DNA from: Hymenobacter sp. YIM 151500-1
GTDB taxonomy: Bacteria; Bacteroidota; Bacteroidia; Cytophagales; Hymenobacteraceae
Length of the DNA stretch: 64,000 nt
Assembly (NCBI RefSeq): GCF_025979885.1
Contig: NZ_CP110139.1
Coordinates: forward strand, 2,232,001 to 2,296,000
Direction: 5' to 3'
Shown: piece by piece, positions 48,724-56,887 of the stretch
How positions within the stretch are numbered: position 1 is the stretch's first letter
How the letters are laid out: every line of letters begins with the position of its first letter
Made by a program: the position numbers and the translations under genes
The notes under the pieces: model-generated
What the model saw: only the letters and a program-made list of their open reading frames with translations
What the model was told of the DNA's origin: nothing
The model's database searches: none

Positions 48724-49551
48724 ATGGCCGATTCTCTTTTTCTCTCTGAGCTATATATCTATCCTGTGAAGTCCCTGGGCGGCATCCGGCTGACGGAGGC
48801 CGAGGTAACGCTGCGGGGCCTGCGCCACGACCGGCGCTGGCTGATTGTGAACGAGCGAAACCAGTTCATGACCCAGCGCAAAACGGCAGCCATGGCCCAC
48901 CTGAAAGTGGCTCCCGCCTACAATGGCTTTCTGCTCAGCCATCAGCAGCGCCCCGATTTGCTGCCCTTGTTCGTGCCCTTCGAGGCCACGCCCGAAAAAA
49001 CGGTGTTCGTGACCATCTGGGACGATATGGTATTTGCCTGGCGGGCCCGCCCCGAGTGCGACGAGTGGCTGAGCGAAGCGCTGGGCCAGTCCTGCAAGCT
49101 GGTGTACATGTCGGACATGGTGCGGCGCGACGTGGAGCCCGACTTCAACCCCGAGGGCCAGCTGGTAAGCTTCGCCGATGCCTACCCCTATCTGCTGATT
49201 GGGGAAGGCTCCTTGCAGGAGCTGAACGGGCGGCTGGCCGAGCCCGTGGGCATGGACCGGTTCCGGCCCAATCTGGTGTACCGCGGCGGCGGGCCGTTTG
49301 CCGAGGATAGCTGGGGCGAGTTTGCGGTGGGCGACGTGGCTTTCCGGGCCGTGCGGGCCTGTGGCCGGTGCGTGCTGACCACCATCAACCAGCACACGGC
49401 CCAAAAACACGCCCTCGGTGAGCCCCTGCGCACCCTGGCTAGCTACCGCACCCACGAGAGCAGCGTCCTGTTCGGGCAGCACGTCACGGCCAGCGGCCCC
49501 GGCCACATCCGCGTCGGCGACCGTATCAGCGTGCGGAGCTACAAGGCCTGA
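48724..49551 (+). CDS. MOSC-domain molybdenum-cofactor-type protein
   Basis: 275 residues. Residues 5-95 form the MOSC N-terminal beta-barrel (LSELYIYPVKSLGGIRLTEA, GLRHDRRWLIVNERNQFMTQ). The MOSC domain follows and includes the conserved cysteine in RACGRCVLTTINQHT. Proteins of this layout are mARC/YcbX-like enzymes that use molybdenum cofactor to reduce N-hydroxylated compounds. A TACCTTCG element (one mismatch, 48710-48717) lies just 6 bases before the ATG. Single gene. Confidence 0.92.
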   Translation: MADSLFLSELYIYPVKSLGGIRLTEAEVTLRGLRHDRRWLIVNERNQFMTQRKTAAMAHLKVAPAYNGFLLSHQQRPDLLPLFVPFEATPEKTVFVTIWDDMVFAWRARPECDEWLSEALGQSCKLVYMSDMVRRDVEPDFNPEGQLVSFADAYPYLLIGEGSLQELNGRLAEPVGMDRFRPNLVYRGGGPFAEDSWGEFAVGDVAFRAVRACGRCVLTTINQHTAQKHALGEPLRTLASYRTHESSVLFGQHVTASGPGHIRVGDRISVRSYKA

Positions 49552-49607
49552 GGGCAGTTTCTGGATGCGCATGGACGGCAGGCTCGTTACGGGCTTGCCC
49601 GGTGTGC

Positions 49608-49629
49608 TATGCTTTCTTATGAAAGCATA
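49608..49629. terminator. Weak hairpin after the MOSC gene
   Basis: TATGCTTTC-TTAT-GAAAGCATA, a 9-bp AT-rich stem. No long T run follows, so termination is uncertain. It could instead be part of the leader of the next gene. Confidence 0.35.
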
Positions 49630-49636
49630 ATTGTGC

Positions 49637-49668
49637 TTTGTTTATATAAACTCAACCGCCTACATTTG
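49637..49668 (+). promoter_or_regulatory. Consensus promoter for the DUF547 gene
   Basis: TTTG (49637-49640), 20-base spacer, TACATTTG (49661-49668): perfect Bacteroidota consensus in an AT-rich pocket. It would give a leader of about 125 bases before the ATG at 49802. Confidence 0.75.
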
Positions 49669-49801
49669 AAAAATCAATCGAATCTAGGATAATCCTAAAT
49701 TCGTATAAGCTGGCCCGCGGGCTTCGGGTCCGCCGTTTGGTTTGCTTTTCTGTTGTGCCGCCGCTCGGTGGCTTCTGCCTCGCACCCTAACGCTCCACCT
49801 T

Positions 49802-50602
49802 ATGCACTTTTTGTTACGCTTCTCTTTTCTGTCCGGCTTCCTGCTGCTGTGGTGCCTGCCCACCGCCTTGCGCGCCGCCGATGATAGCCCGGCGCCGCAG
49901 CTGCACGAACCCTGGCACCAGGTGCTCGTTCGCCACGTCACCCCCGACGGGCGCCTCGACTACAGCGGCATGCGGAAAGAAGTTGACCGAGTGCGCAGCT
50001 ACTTGCACAGCCTGCGCCAGGTGAAGCCCAACCCCAAAACCTGGACTCCGGACCAGAGCAAAGCCTTTTGGATTAATGCCTACAATGCTGCCGCCACCTA
50101 CCTCGTGTTGCAGCATTACCCCGTCACCAGCATCAACGACATCCGCGTGAAAGGCGCGGGCGGCTCGAAGTCGCCCTGGGAAGCGCCGGTGCTGAACGTG
50201 GGCGGGCAGGCGTACTCGCTCAACCAAGTGGAGGTGCTGCTGCGCAACCAGTTCCACGACCCGCGGGTGCACTTTGCCCTGATGTACGCGGCCGTATCGT
50301 GCCCGCCCCTGCTGGCCGGGGCCTACGACGGAGCCCACCTCAACGAGCAGCTCGACGAGCAGGCCCGCCGCTTCATCAACGACCCGGCCTACAACGAGTT
50401 ACAGCCCAACCAGGTGCGGTTGTCGGGGTTGTTTGAGGCTTACGCCACGGAGTTTGGGTCGGGGGCTTACCTGCTCGATTTTCTGAACCGCTACGCCCGC
50501 ACCCCGGTGCTGCCCACGGCCCGTATCGAGTACCTGTCGTTTAGCTGGGCCCTGAACGACCGGACCAGCCTGAGCCGCTCCCAGGCGCTGGGCCAGCACT
50601 AG
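49802..50602 (+). CDS. DUF547 secreted protein
   Basis: 266 residues. Signal peptide MHFLLRFSFLSGFLLLWCLP, cleaved near LRA-AD. The DUF547 core is seen in KAFWINAYNAAATYLVLQHY, then SPWEAPVLNVGGQAYSLNQV and VHFALMYAAVSCPPLL. Members are often transglutaminase-like cysteine-protein-fold proteins of unknown activity. Here the C in VSCPPL (about residue 163) may be the conserved cysteine. The ATG at 49802 follows the promoter by 133 bases. Confidence 0.93.
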   Translation: MHFLLRFSFLSGFLLLWCLPTALRAADDSPAPQLHEPWHQVLVRHVTPDGRLDYSGMRKEVDRVRSYLHSLRQVKPNPKTWTPDQSKAFWINAYNAAATYLVLQHYPVTSINDIRVKGAGGSKSPWEAPVLNVGGQAYSLNQVEVLLRNQFHDPRVHFALMYAAVSCPPLLAGAYDGAHLNEQLDEQARRFINDPAYNELQPNQVRLSGLFEAYATEFGSGAYLLDFLNRYARTPVLPTARIEYLSFSWALNDRTSLSRSQALGQH

Positions 50603-50711
50603 CCGCGCCCACGCCAACCTCTGCCGTAGCCGCCCCGTACCGCTTGCAGTGGTGCGGGGCGGTGCTTTTGGTGCCGGCGCCGCGCCGCAGCCTCAGCCCT
50701 CCCCCACCCGT

Positions 50712-51389
50712 ATGCACCTTTCCCTGGTTCTGGATTTCCTGCGTGCCCTAGCCGCCGACAACAACAAAGCGTGGATGGACGCCCACCGGCCTGACTACCA
50801 GCGGGCCCGCGCCGAGTTTACCACGCTCACCACCGAGCTGCTGCGCCAAGCTCAATCCTCGCTGGCCCCCGAGCTGCGGGGCCTTAGTGCCCAGGACGTG
50901 ATGTACCGCCTGCACAAAAACGACCGTTCGCAGCGCGACCCCGAAACCTACAAGCGCCACATGAGCATGGGGCTGAAGCAGGGCGGGCGCCTGAGCCCCT
51001 GGGCCGGCTATTACCTGGCCCTGGAGCCCGGCGGCGAGTCGTACGTGGGGGCGGGCCGCTGGGAGCCGGAGCCGCGGCAGCTGGCTGCCATCCGCCAGGA
51101 AATCCACTACAGCCCCGACGCCTTTCACACCCTGCGCCAGGCGCCCGACTTCGTGCAGCACTTCCCCGCCGGCCTCGACCGCATCGACATGCTGAAAACT
51201 GCCCCCAAAGGCTACGACCGCCACGACCCCGACATCGAATGGCTGCGGCTGAAGCGGTTTTTCGTGTGGGCGCCCTTCACCGATGCTGAGGTGCTGCGCC
51301 CCGACTTCCCGGCGCGGGTCCTGGCCGCCTGGCACGCCGCCCGGCCCTTCGTCCATTTCCTCAACGAAGCCATGCGCGAGGCTACCTGA
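50712..51389 (+). CDS. DUF2461 family protein
   Basis: 225 residues, cytoplasmic. The family start FLRALAADNNKAWMDAHRPD and the conserved block VMYRLHKNDRSQRDPETYKR and LSPWAGYYLALEPGGESYVG are intact, as is the C-terminal FFVWAPFTDAEVL. Function unknown. It starts 110 bases after the DUF547 gene on the same strand and may be co-transcribed with it. Confidence 0.93.
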   Translation: MHLSLVLDFLRALAADNNKAWMDAHRPDYQRARAEFTTLTTELLRQAQSSLAPELRGLSAQDVMYRLHKNDRSQRDPETYKRHMSMGLKQGGRLSPWAGYYLALEPGGESYVGAGRWEPEPRQLAAIRQEIHYSPDAFHTLRQAPDFVQHFPAGLDRIDMLKTAPKGYDRHDPDIEWLRLKRFFVWAPFTDAEVLRPDFPARVLAAWHAARPFVHFLNEAMREAT

Positions 51390-51474
51390 GCTGCGTCGCC
51401 TGCTTTGCCAAGCCAGGCCCAACAGCTTTGGAGGCTGGCGGCCCTAGTCCTAGTCGGGTAGGCAGTCGATATTA

Positions 51475-51566
51475 GACCGTCCTGCTGAGCGCAGCCGAAG
51501 CATCTCTACTTCTGACGAGAGAACGAAGCGGTAGAGATACTTCGCTACGCTCAGCAGGACGGTCTA
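51475..51566. repeat. Inverted repeat, family E (best copy)
   Basis: AGACCGTCCTGCTGAGCGCA to GAAGCATCTCTAC on the left pairs with GTAGAGATACTTCG to CGCTCAGCAGGACGGTCT on the right, with a few mismatches. The loop GACGAGAGAACGAAGCGG contains AGAACGAAGCGGTA, exactly shared with the loop at 9058-9071. It lies between two converging genes. Confidence 0.92.
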
Positions 51567-51578
51567 GGATCAGTTGTT

Positions 51579-52202
51579 TTAGAACAGGCCAAACAGGGTG
51601 CTGTTGATTTTGTCGATAATCACGCTCAGGTCCTCGGGGTTGTTGACGTAATCGAGGTGGTTGACATCGACGATGAGCAGCTTGCCGTGCTTGTACTGCC
51701 CGATCCACTCTTCGTAGTGCTCGTTCAGGTGCTTGAGGTACTCAATCTTGATATTGTTCTCGTAGTCGCGGTTGCGCTTCTCAATCTGCGACACCAGCTT
51801 AGGCAGGTCGGCTCTGAGGTAAAGCAGCAGGTCGGGTGGGTCTACCATGCTGATCATGGAGTCGAACAAACCCAGGTAGTTCTGGTAGTCCCGCTCAGTC
51901 ATCAGGCTGGAGCGGTGCAGGTTGGCGGCGAAGATGTGCGCGTCCTCGTAGATGGTGCGGTCCTGAATTACGCCCTTGCTGGCCTGCTGCAACTGCTTGA
52001 TTCGCTGGGTTTGGCGGAAGCGGCTATTCAGAAAATACACTTGCAAGTGGAAGGCCCACCGCGGCATGTCGTCGTAGAAATCCTTTAGGTACGGATTATG
52101 ATCGACATCTTCCAGAAACACCTCCCAGTTGAAATAATGCGCCAGTTTGTTAGCCAGCGTGGTTTTGCCGGCGCCAATGTTGCCGACGATTGCAATGTGC
52201 AT
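51579..52202 (-). CDS. Deoxynucleoside kinase (dNK/dGK-dAK type)
   Basis: 207 residues. The P-loop GNIGAGKTT (7-15) is at the start, then the substrate-binding FLEDVDHNPYLKDFYDD and RWAFHLQVYFLNSRFRQTQ, the catalytic-site DRTIYEDAHIFAANLH and the lid-like RNRDYENNIKIEYLKHLNEH. The HLD at the end (DVNHLDYV) is also typical. It phosphorylates deoxynucleosides in salvage. The exact nucleoside is unknown. The start at 52202 gives the canonical MHIAIVGNIGAGKT. Confidence 0.95.
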   Translation of the reverse strand: MHIAIVGNIGAGKTTLANKLAHYFNWEVFLEDVDHNPYLKDFYDDMPRWAFHLQVYFLNSRFRQTQRIKQLQQASKGVIQDRTIYEDAHIFAANLHRSSLMTERDYQNYLGLFDSMISMVDPPDLLLYLRADLPKLVSQIEKRNRDYENNIKIEYLKHLNEHYEEWIGQYKHGKLLIVDVNHLDYVNNPEDLSVIIDKINSTLFGLF

Positions 52203-52232
52203 GAGCGAAGCGCAGAAAATTAAAACGACCCG

Positions 52233-52240
52233 CAAAAGTA
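52233..52240 (-). promoter_or_regulatory. -7 promoter element for the deoxynucleoside kinase
   Basis: The minus strand reads TACTTTTG, 30 bases before the ATG. A TTG 17 bases further up is closer than usual. Confidence 0.5.
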
Positions 52241-52348
52241 AGGCTTGCCTCCAAACCCAATATTCTTTTCGCCGAATGGCCCGCGGGCGTAGCTGTATGG
52301 TTATATTTACTTACTCCGCTCCGCTTATCTGCTGAAAACAAACTCCGT

Positions 52349-52819
52349 ATGCTACCGCTGACTATGCACCGCCTGGGCACCATCACCGATGCCCACGGCC
52401 ACCCGGTGGTGGATGCCCACTACTCCCCCGATCATCACGTGCTGTATGTGCAGTGGTTCGGCAACCTGACGGGCCACGAGGTGGTATCGGCCACGCAAGA
52501 GCTGCTGAAGTTCCGGTCCCAGTACCGCCTGCCGCTGCTGCTCAACGACAAGAGCCAGGCCACCGGCGACTGGAGCGACGCCATCGACTGGCTCGAATAC
52601 GAGTGGCTTCCCCAAGCCGTGCAGGAAGGACTGCGCGCTATTGCCTACGTGTTTTCGCCCGATGTGCACAACCAACTAGTCAGTCTGTCTTTTCTGGAGC
52701 GGATGCGCCAGTACGTGCCCATTCGGGCGTTTGGCACGGTGCCGGACGCCTGGTTGTGGCTGCGCACCCAGCCCCGCACTCACCGAGGCGCCACGTCTCT
52801 CGGTAAGCCGTCGGCATGA
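52349..52819 (+). CDS. STAS/SpoIIAA-like hypothetical protein
   Basis: 156 residues. The central region (HVLYVQWFGNLTGHEVVSAT, then LLNDKSQATGDWSDAIDWLE and the final YVPIRAFGTVPDAWLWLRTQ) follows the layout of STAS/SpoIIAA-like folds in Bacteroidota, in which a single strand-helix core binds a partner or nucleotide. No function is assigned. The start may also be Met6 (MHRLGTI). A TATATTTA element (52301-52308, one mismatch) may be its promoter. Confidence 0.75.
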   Translation: MLPLTMHRLGTITDAHGHPVVDAHYSPDHHVLYVQWFGNLTGHEVVSATQELLKFRSQYRLPLLLNDKSQATGDWSDAIDWLEYEWLPQAVQEGLRAIAYVFSPDVHNQLVSLSFLERMRQYVPIRAFGTVPDAWLWLRTQPRTHRGATSLGKPSA

Positions 52820-52933
52820 GGCGCTACCAGGCCCGGCCACCGGTAACCCACGTTGCCGACCAGCATCAGACGTAAATAGCCAGTTGCCCTGCCTGGCAAA
52901 TAGGGAAACTGGCCCTAGCTCTATTGCTCCGGG

Positions 52934-53587
52934 TTACTCGCGCATCACGTCTTTCACGTCGCGGGCTTTTTCCAGGGTGCGGAACTCGCCCTGGAGGCTG
53001 CGGATGCGCAGGCGCTCTTCCAGCGGCAGCTGCTCGCGCACCTGCTCGTAGCGGGCATTAAGGCGGCTGAGCACGGCACTGGCAGCACTCCAGTCGGCCT
53101 GGGTCCAGTTTTTCCGGTCGGCGCGCATGGTTTCGAGCAGGCGCAGGTACAGGTCGGGCAGCTCGGTGGGGCGGGCGCGGCTGATGTTCACGTCCTCGTT
53201 GAGCAGGCGGCGCTGGGCCTGCTGGGCAGTTTCGGGGCGGCGGGCAGCTTGGTCGAGGCTGTCCTGGCGCGTGGCCCAGCGTTGGTAGCGGGCCTTCTGG
53301 GTAGAGTACTCGCGCTTCGACTCCGCCGTGAGGCTGTCCACGGCCCGGTCGAGGCGGCGGCTCTGGCGGTCAAACTCGGCCGTGACTTTGGGCATTTCGC
53401 GCCGGGCGCTGGCCTCGGCCCGGTCCAGCTTGTCGTTTACCCAGTCGCTGAAGATGCGCAAGTCGCGCTCCACCCCCGATGCGGTGGCTGAGCCCGGTGT
53501 CGGCCGGGGTTGCTGCTGGGCGTAAGTGGCGGGAGCCAGCAGCAGGCCGGCGGCGAGCAGGGCTCCTGAGAAAAAGGCGTGTTTCAT
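52934..53587 (-). CDS. Secreted helical protein, possibly DUF6565-like
   Basis: 217 residues. Signal peptide MKHAFFSGALLAAGLLLAPA. The mature protein is almost entirely charged helix (DKLDRAEASARREMPKVTAE, RRLDRAVDSLTAESKREYS, and so on), with no cysteine. This is like the helical periplasmic DUF6565-type proteins of the phylum, but the assignment is weak. Possible role in envelope scaffold or stress. Divergent from the GNAT gene, with its own upstream region. Confidence 0.8.
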   Translation of the reverse strand: MKHAFFSGALLAAGLLLAPATYAQQQPRPTPGSATASGVERDLRIFSDWVNDKLDRAEASARREMPKVTAEFDRQSRRLDRAVDSLTAESKREYSTQKARYQRWATRQDSLDQAARRPETAQQAQRRLLNEDVNISRARPTELPDLYLRLLETMRADRKNWTQADWSAASAVLSRLNARYEQVREQLPLEERLRIRSLQGEFRTLEKARDVKDVMRE

Positions 53588-53727
53588 AGGAAGGAATGTG
53601 GGCGGAACAAGTGAAACGGCGGCGAACAGCCGCCTAGTGCGCCCTGACTGGCAATTTCCGTCCCAAACTACTGCTGCGGACCGGCCCAGGTTCGGTTTTC
53701 CGCCGAAAAATGCCGTTTTTGCCAGCT

Positions 53728-54252
53728 ATGTCAACTGCACCTCCTCCTTCACTCCACGTCCAGCCCGCTAGCCTTGCCGATATCCCGACCATCGTTGAAC
53801 TGGCCGAAGCTACCTGGGAGCCCACCTACCGCTTTATCCTTTCCAAGGAGCAGATTGACTACATGTACCGCGTCATCTACACGCCGACCTCGCTGAAACG
53901 GCAGATGACCGAGCAGGGCCACTGCTTTGTGCTGCTCTACGACGAGGAGCAGGCCTGCGGCTTTGCATCTTACTCGGCCAAGGAGCCGGCCGGTACGTTT
54001 CACCTCAACAAAATCTACGTGCTGCCCTCTCACCAGGGCCGCGGCCTGGGCCAGCTGTTGCTGCGGGCCGTGGAAGCCGCCGTGCGCGCCACCGGTGGCA
54101 CCATGCTGGAGCTGAACGTCAACCGCCACAACCCCGCCCAGGCCTTTTACGAACACGAAGGCTTCCAGCGCCACCGCGAAGAAGACATTCCCATCGGCCC
54201 GTACTGGATGAATGACTACGTGATGCGGAAGAAGTTGAATTTAGGGACTTAG
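53728..54252 (+). CDS. GNAT-family N-acetyltransferase
   Basis: 174 residues. The GNAT fold is clear: VQPASLADIPTIVELAEATW as motif C/D, the acetyl-CoA binding VLPSHQGRGLGQLLLRAVEA (Q/R-x-x-G-x-G/A), and the last motif LNVNRHNPAQAFYEHEGFQR. Probably acetylates a small amine or peptide N-terminus. The start at 53728 (MSTAPPPSL) was preferred over 53710 because a GTTTTTG element lies between them, and the first six residues look artificial. Confidence 0.92.
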   Translation: MSTAPPPSLHVQPASLADIPTIVELAEATWEPTYRFILSKEQIDYMYRVIYTPTSLKRQMTEQGHCFVLLYDEEQACGFASYSAKEPAGTFHLNKIYVLPSHQGRGLGQLLLRAVEAAVRATGGTMLELNVNRHNPAQAFYEHEGFQRHREEDIPIGPYWMNDYVMRKKLNLGT

Positions 54253-54490
54253 GACCTTAGGGGCTTGGGGTCTTAGATCATGTTCGACTACAGCTGTCAT
54301 CCTGAACCTAGCCAAAAGTCCTCTCCTGTCAGCCCGAGGCGTTTTTCCGGCTGTCGTTTCACTACCAATCGTCTTTGGGCCGAAGGTCCTTCGCGGCGCT
54401 GACCTTCGGCTGCGCGGACGCGGGATGACCAAAGGTCAACTCACTACTCAACATTACCACCTCACTACTCACCATTTCACCTCATCAACA

Positions 54491-54781
54491 ATGGCAACCA
54501 AACTCACGGTACTTAGTAATGGCTCGCTCCGCGTGGAGGGCACTGATTTCGAGCTGGTAGATGCCCAGGGCCAGCCCTACGGCCTGGCGGGCCGGGAACG
54601 AATCAGTATCTGCCGCTGCGGGTTGTCGGGTAACAAACCCTTCTGCGACGGTTCGCACAAAGGCCACTTCGAGCACGACGCCACCGCCTTCGACCTGCCC
54701 GCGCCGGGCACCCCGGTGAAACCGGCAGTGCCGCCCGCCACGCCGTCGGATGCCGGCGGTATGCCGCTAGGCAGCGTATAG
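54491..54781 (+). CDS. CDGSH iron-sulfur domain protein
   Basis: 96 residues. The CDGSH motif is complete: C41, C43, C52 and H56 in CRCGLSGNKPFCDGSH, which bind a [2Fe-2S] cluster in eukaryotic mitoNEET-type proteins. The N-terminal half has the family strand KLTVLSNGSLRVEG. The C-terminal 25 residues are Pro-rich. Probably an electron or iron-sulfur transfer protein. Partner not evident. The ATG at 54491 is preceded by a run of TCACTACTCAC repeats. Confidence 0.95.
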   Translation: MATKLTVLSNGSLRVEGTDFELVDAQGQPYGLAGRERISICRCGLSGNKPFCDGSHKGHFEHDATAFDLPAPGTPVKPAVPPATPSDAGGMPLGSV

Positions 54782-54794
54782 GCGGCATAAACTT

Positions 54795-54930
54795 GTAACG
54801 CGAACCATAGGAAGGCGACGGCCAAGTTCCACTTCGCGAGGCGTTAGAACATCGTCGGTAGCAAAGATCTGACGGTGCAGACGGCCCGCGAAGTGGAACT
54901 TGGCTGTCGCCTTCCTATGGTTCGCGTTAC
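54795..54930. repeat. Inverted repeat, family D (long near-perfect copy)
   Basis: Arms 54795-54838 and 54887-54930 are reverse complements over 44 bases with one mismatch (GTAACGCGAACCATAGGAAG at the left end). The loop has GCGTTAGAACATCG. A broken third arm (GACGCGAACCGCAGGAAGGC) lies at 54983-55012. It is between two converging genes. Belongs with 1300, 6888 and 61079. Confidence 0.95.
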
Positions 54931-55053
54931 ATGATATGGTGCTTTACAGCTGTCTGTGAAAAGGTTGTCTGCACGGAGTAAAGACGCGAACCGCAGGAAG
55001 GCGACAGCCGAGGGTCGTGCCTCTATTCCGTGCAGACGACCGAAACACTTATC

Positions 55054-55314
55054 CTAAGCCTTTGCAAACAGCTCGTTGACGAAGGCTACGTACTCCTGGC
55101 GGGCTTCTTCCTGGGATTTGCCGCGCAGGCCGGCCCAGGCGTCGTACTTGGCAATGGCTTTGAAGTCGAAGCCTCCGGGCCGGTCGCCGGAGATGTCGCC
55201 CTCGCTGCCTTGCTTGTAGAGGGCGTAGAGCTTGAGCAGGGTCATGTTGTCGGGTTTGGCGGGCAGTTCTTTGCTGCGGGCGGCAGCGGCTTCAAATTCT
55301 TCGGGCGTGGCCAT
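55054..55314 (-). CDS. Acyl-CoA-binding protein
   Basis: 86 residues, the typical ACBP size. All four helix motifs are seen: EEFEAAAARSKELPAKPDNM, LLKLYALYKQGSEGDISGDR, the fatty-acyl-CoA-binding KYDAWAGLRGKSQEEARQEY (with K and W), and the final helix. It binds and buffers long-chain acyl-CoA in the cytoplasm. ACBP is widespread in eukaryotes but patchy in bacteria. The ATG at 55314 gives the family start MATPEEFEAA. Confidence 0.95.
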   Translation of the reverse strand: MATPEEFEAAAARSKELPAKPDNMTLLKLYALYKQGSEGDISGDRPGGFDFKAIAKYDAWAGLRGKSQEEARQEYVAFVNELFAKA

Positions 55315-55478
55315 GCGAGGAGCTGATGAGAAAGTGAGATTGATAGACGCAAGCTGCCGCAGAAGCAGCTTACGCGGCAAAAGATACGGTGCGCGGCCGA
55401 TATAGGCGGCATGCAGCGTTTCTGGAACTCGTATCTTGGCTTTCTCGCCGGACATTCCATCTACTTTCCTTCTTTTCC

Positions 55479-56777
55479 ATGCTGAAATCTGTACTGCCGA
55501 TTACCCTGGCGCTGGGGGGCGCCTTGCTGCTGGCGCCAGCCGCCCAGGCCCAGAAAACCTACCTGCACTGCGGCCGCCTACTCGACATGCGCCAGGACCG
55601 CGCCCAAACTGAAATGACCGTGGTGGTGGAAAACGGCCGCATCGTGGCCGTGGAGCGCGGCTACACCGCACCGGCCGCGGCGCAGGATAAGGTTGTCGAC
55701 CTGAAAAACCGCACCGTGCTGCCCGGCCTCATCGACTGCCACGTGCACCTGGAGGGCGAAACCAGCAAGGACAACTACCTCAAGGAATTCACCCAGAACC
55801 CCGCCGACGTGGCCTTTGGCGCCCTGGAACACGCCCGCAAAACCCTGCTGGCCGGCTTCACGACGGTGCGCGACCTGGGCGGCTCGGGCGTCAACATTGC
55901 CCTGCGCAACGCCATCAACCGGGGGCAAGTGGTGGGGCCGCGCGTGTTTACGGCCGGCAAGGCTATTTCGGGCACGGGCGGCCACATGGACCCCACCAAT
56001 GGCTACCGCCTCGACCTGATGGGCATGCCCGGCCCGCCCGACGGCGTAGCCAACGGCCCCGACCAGGCCCGGCAGGCCGTGCGCGAGCAGTACAAGCGCG
56101 GGGCCGACCTCATCAAAATTGCCAGCACCGGCGGGGTGTTGTCGGTGGCCAAAGACGGCTCGGCGCCCCAGTTTACCGAAGACGAAATACGGGCGGTGGT
56201 GGAAACGGCGCGGGATTTTGGCCTGCCGGTGGCCTGCCACGCCCACGGGGCCGAGGGCATGAAGCGGGCCATCCGGGCGGGCGTGACCAGCATCGAGCAC
56301 GGCACGCTGATGGACGACGAAACCATGAAGCTGATGAAGCGGTACGGCACCTGGTACGTGCCCACCATTACGGCGGGCAAGTCGGTGGCCGACTCGGCCA
56401 AGATTACGGGCTACTACCCGCCCCTGGTGACGCCCAAAGCCCTGGCCATCGGGCCCAAGCTACAGGGCACGTTTGGGCGGGCCTACAAAGCCGGGGTGAA
56501 GATTGCCTTCGGTACCGATGCCTCGGTGTTTCGGCACGGCGTGAATGCCCTGGAGTTCCGCTACATGGTGGAGGCGGGCATGCCGGCCGTGGAAGCCTTG
56601 CGCAGTGCCACCGCGGCGGCGGCCGAGCTGCTGGGCCAAACCGCCAACCTCGGCACCCTGGAGCCCGGCAAGCTGGCCGACGTGGTGGCCGTGCAGGGCG
56701 ACCCAACCCAGGATATCAACGCCATGCAGCAGGTGAAGTTTGTGATGAAGCAGGGCGTGGTGTACCGGCAGGAGTAA
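55479..56777 (+). CDS. Secreted metal-dependent amidohydrolase (Xaa-Pro-dipeptidase-like group)
   Basis: 432 residues. Signal peptide MLKSVLPITLALGGALLLAP. The TIM-barrel metal ligands fit the amidohydrolase pattern: H88 and H90 (DCHVH), K213 (DLIKIA), H254/H256 (ACHAHG), H274 (SIEHGT) and D347 (GTDAS). The family is often annotated as imidazolonepropionase-like or Xaa-Pro dipeptidase; several members cleave cyclic or Pro-containing dipeptides. Substrate unknown. A TATCTTGG element (one mismatch) lies 40 bases before the ATG. Probably periplasmic. Confidence 0.93.
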   Translation: MLKSVLPITLALGGALLLAPAAQAQKTYLHCGRLLDMRQDRAQTEMTVVVENGRIVAVERGYTAPAAAQDKVVDLKNRTVLPGLIDCHVHLEGETSKDNYLKEFTQNPADVAFGALEHARKTLLAGFTTVRDLGGSGVNIALRNAINRGQVVGPRVFTAGKAISGTGGHMDPTNGYRLDLMGMPGPPDGVANGPDQARQAVREQYKRGADLIKIASTGGVLSVAKDGSAPQFTEDEIRAVVETARDFGLPVACHAHGAEGMKRAIRAGVTSIEHGTLMDDETMKLMKRYGTWYVPTITAGKSVADSAKITGYYPPLVTPKALAIGPKLQGTFGRAYKAGVKIAFGTDASVFRHGVNALEFRYMVEAGMPAVEALRSATAAAAELLGQTANLGTLEPGKLADVVAVQGDPTQDINAMQQVKFVMKQGVVYRQE

Positions 56778-56887
56778 CTCGTGTAGCACATGTAAGAATA
56801 GTCATCCGCTTGTAAGCAGCCGCTGGCCCGAAGCATAATCCGCGCCATCAGATACCTACCCATCAGCCTTCACCTTCTCGCGTCGTC

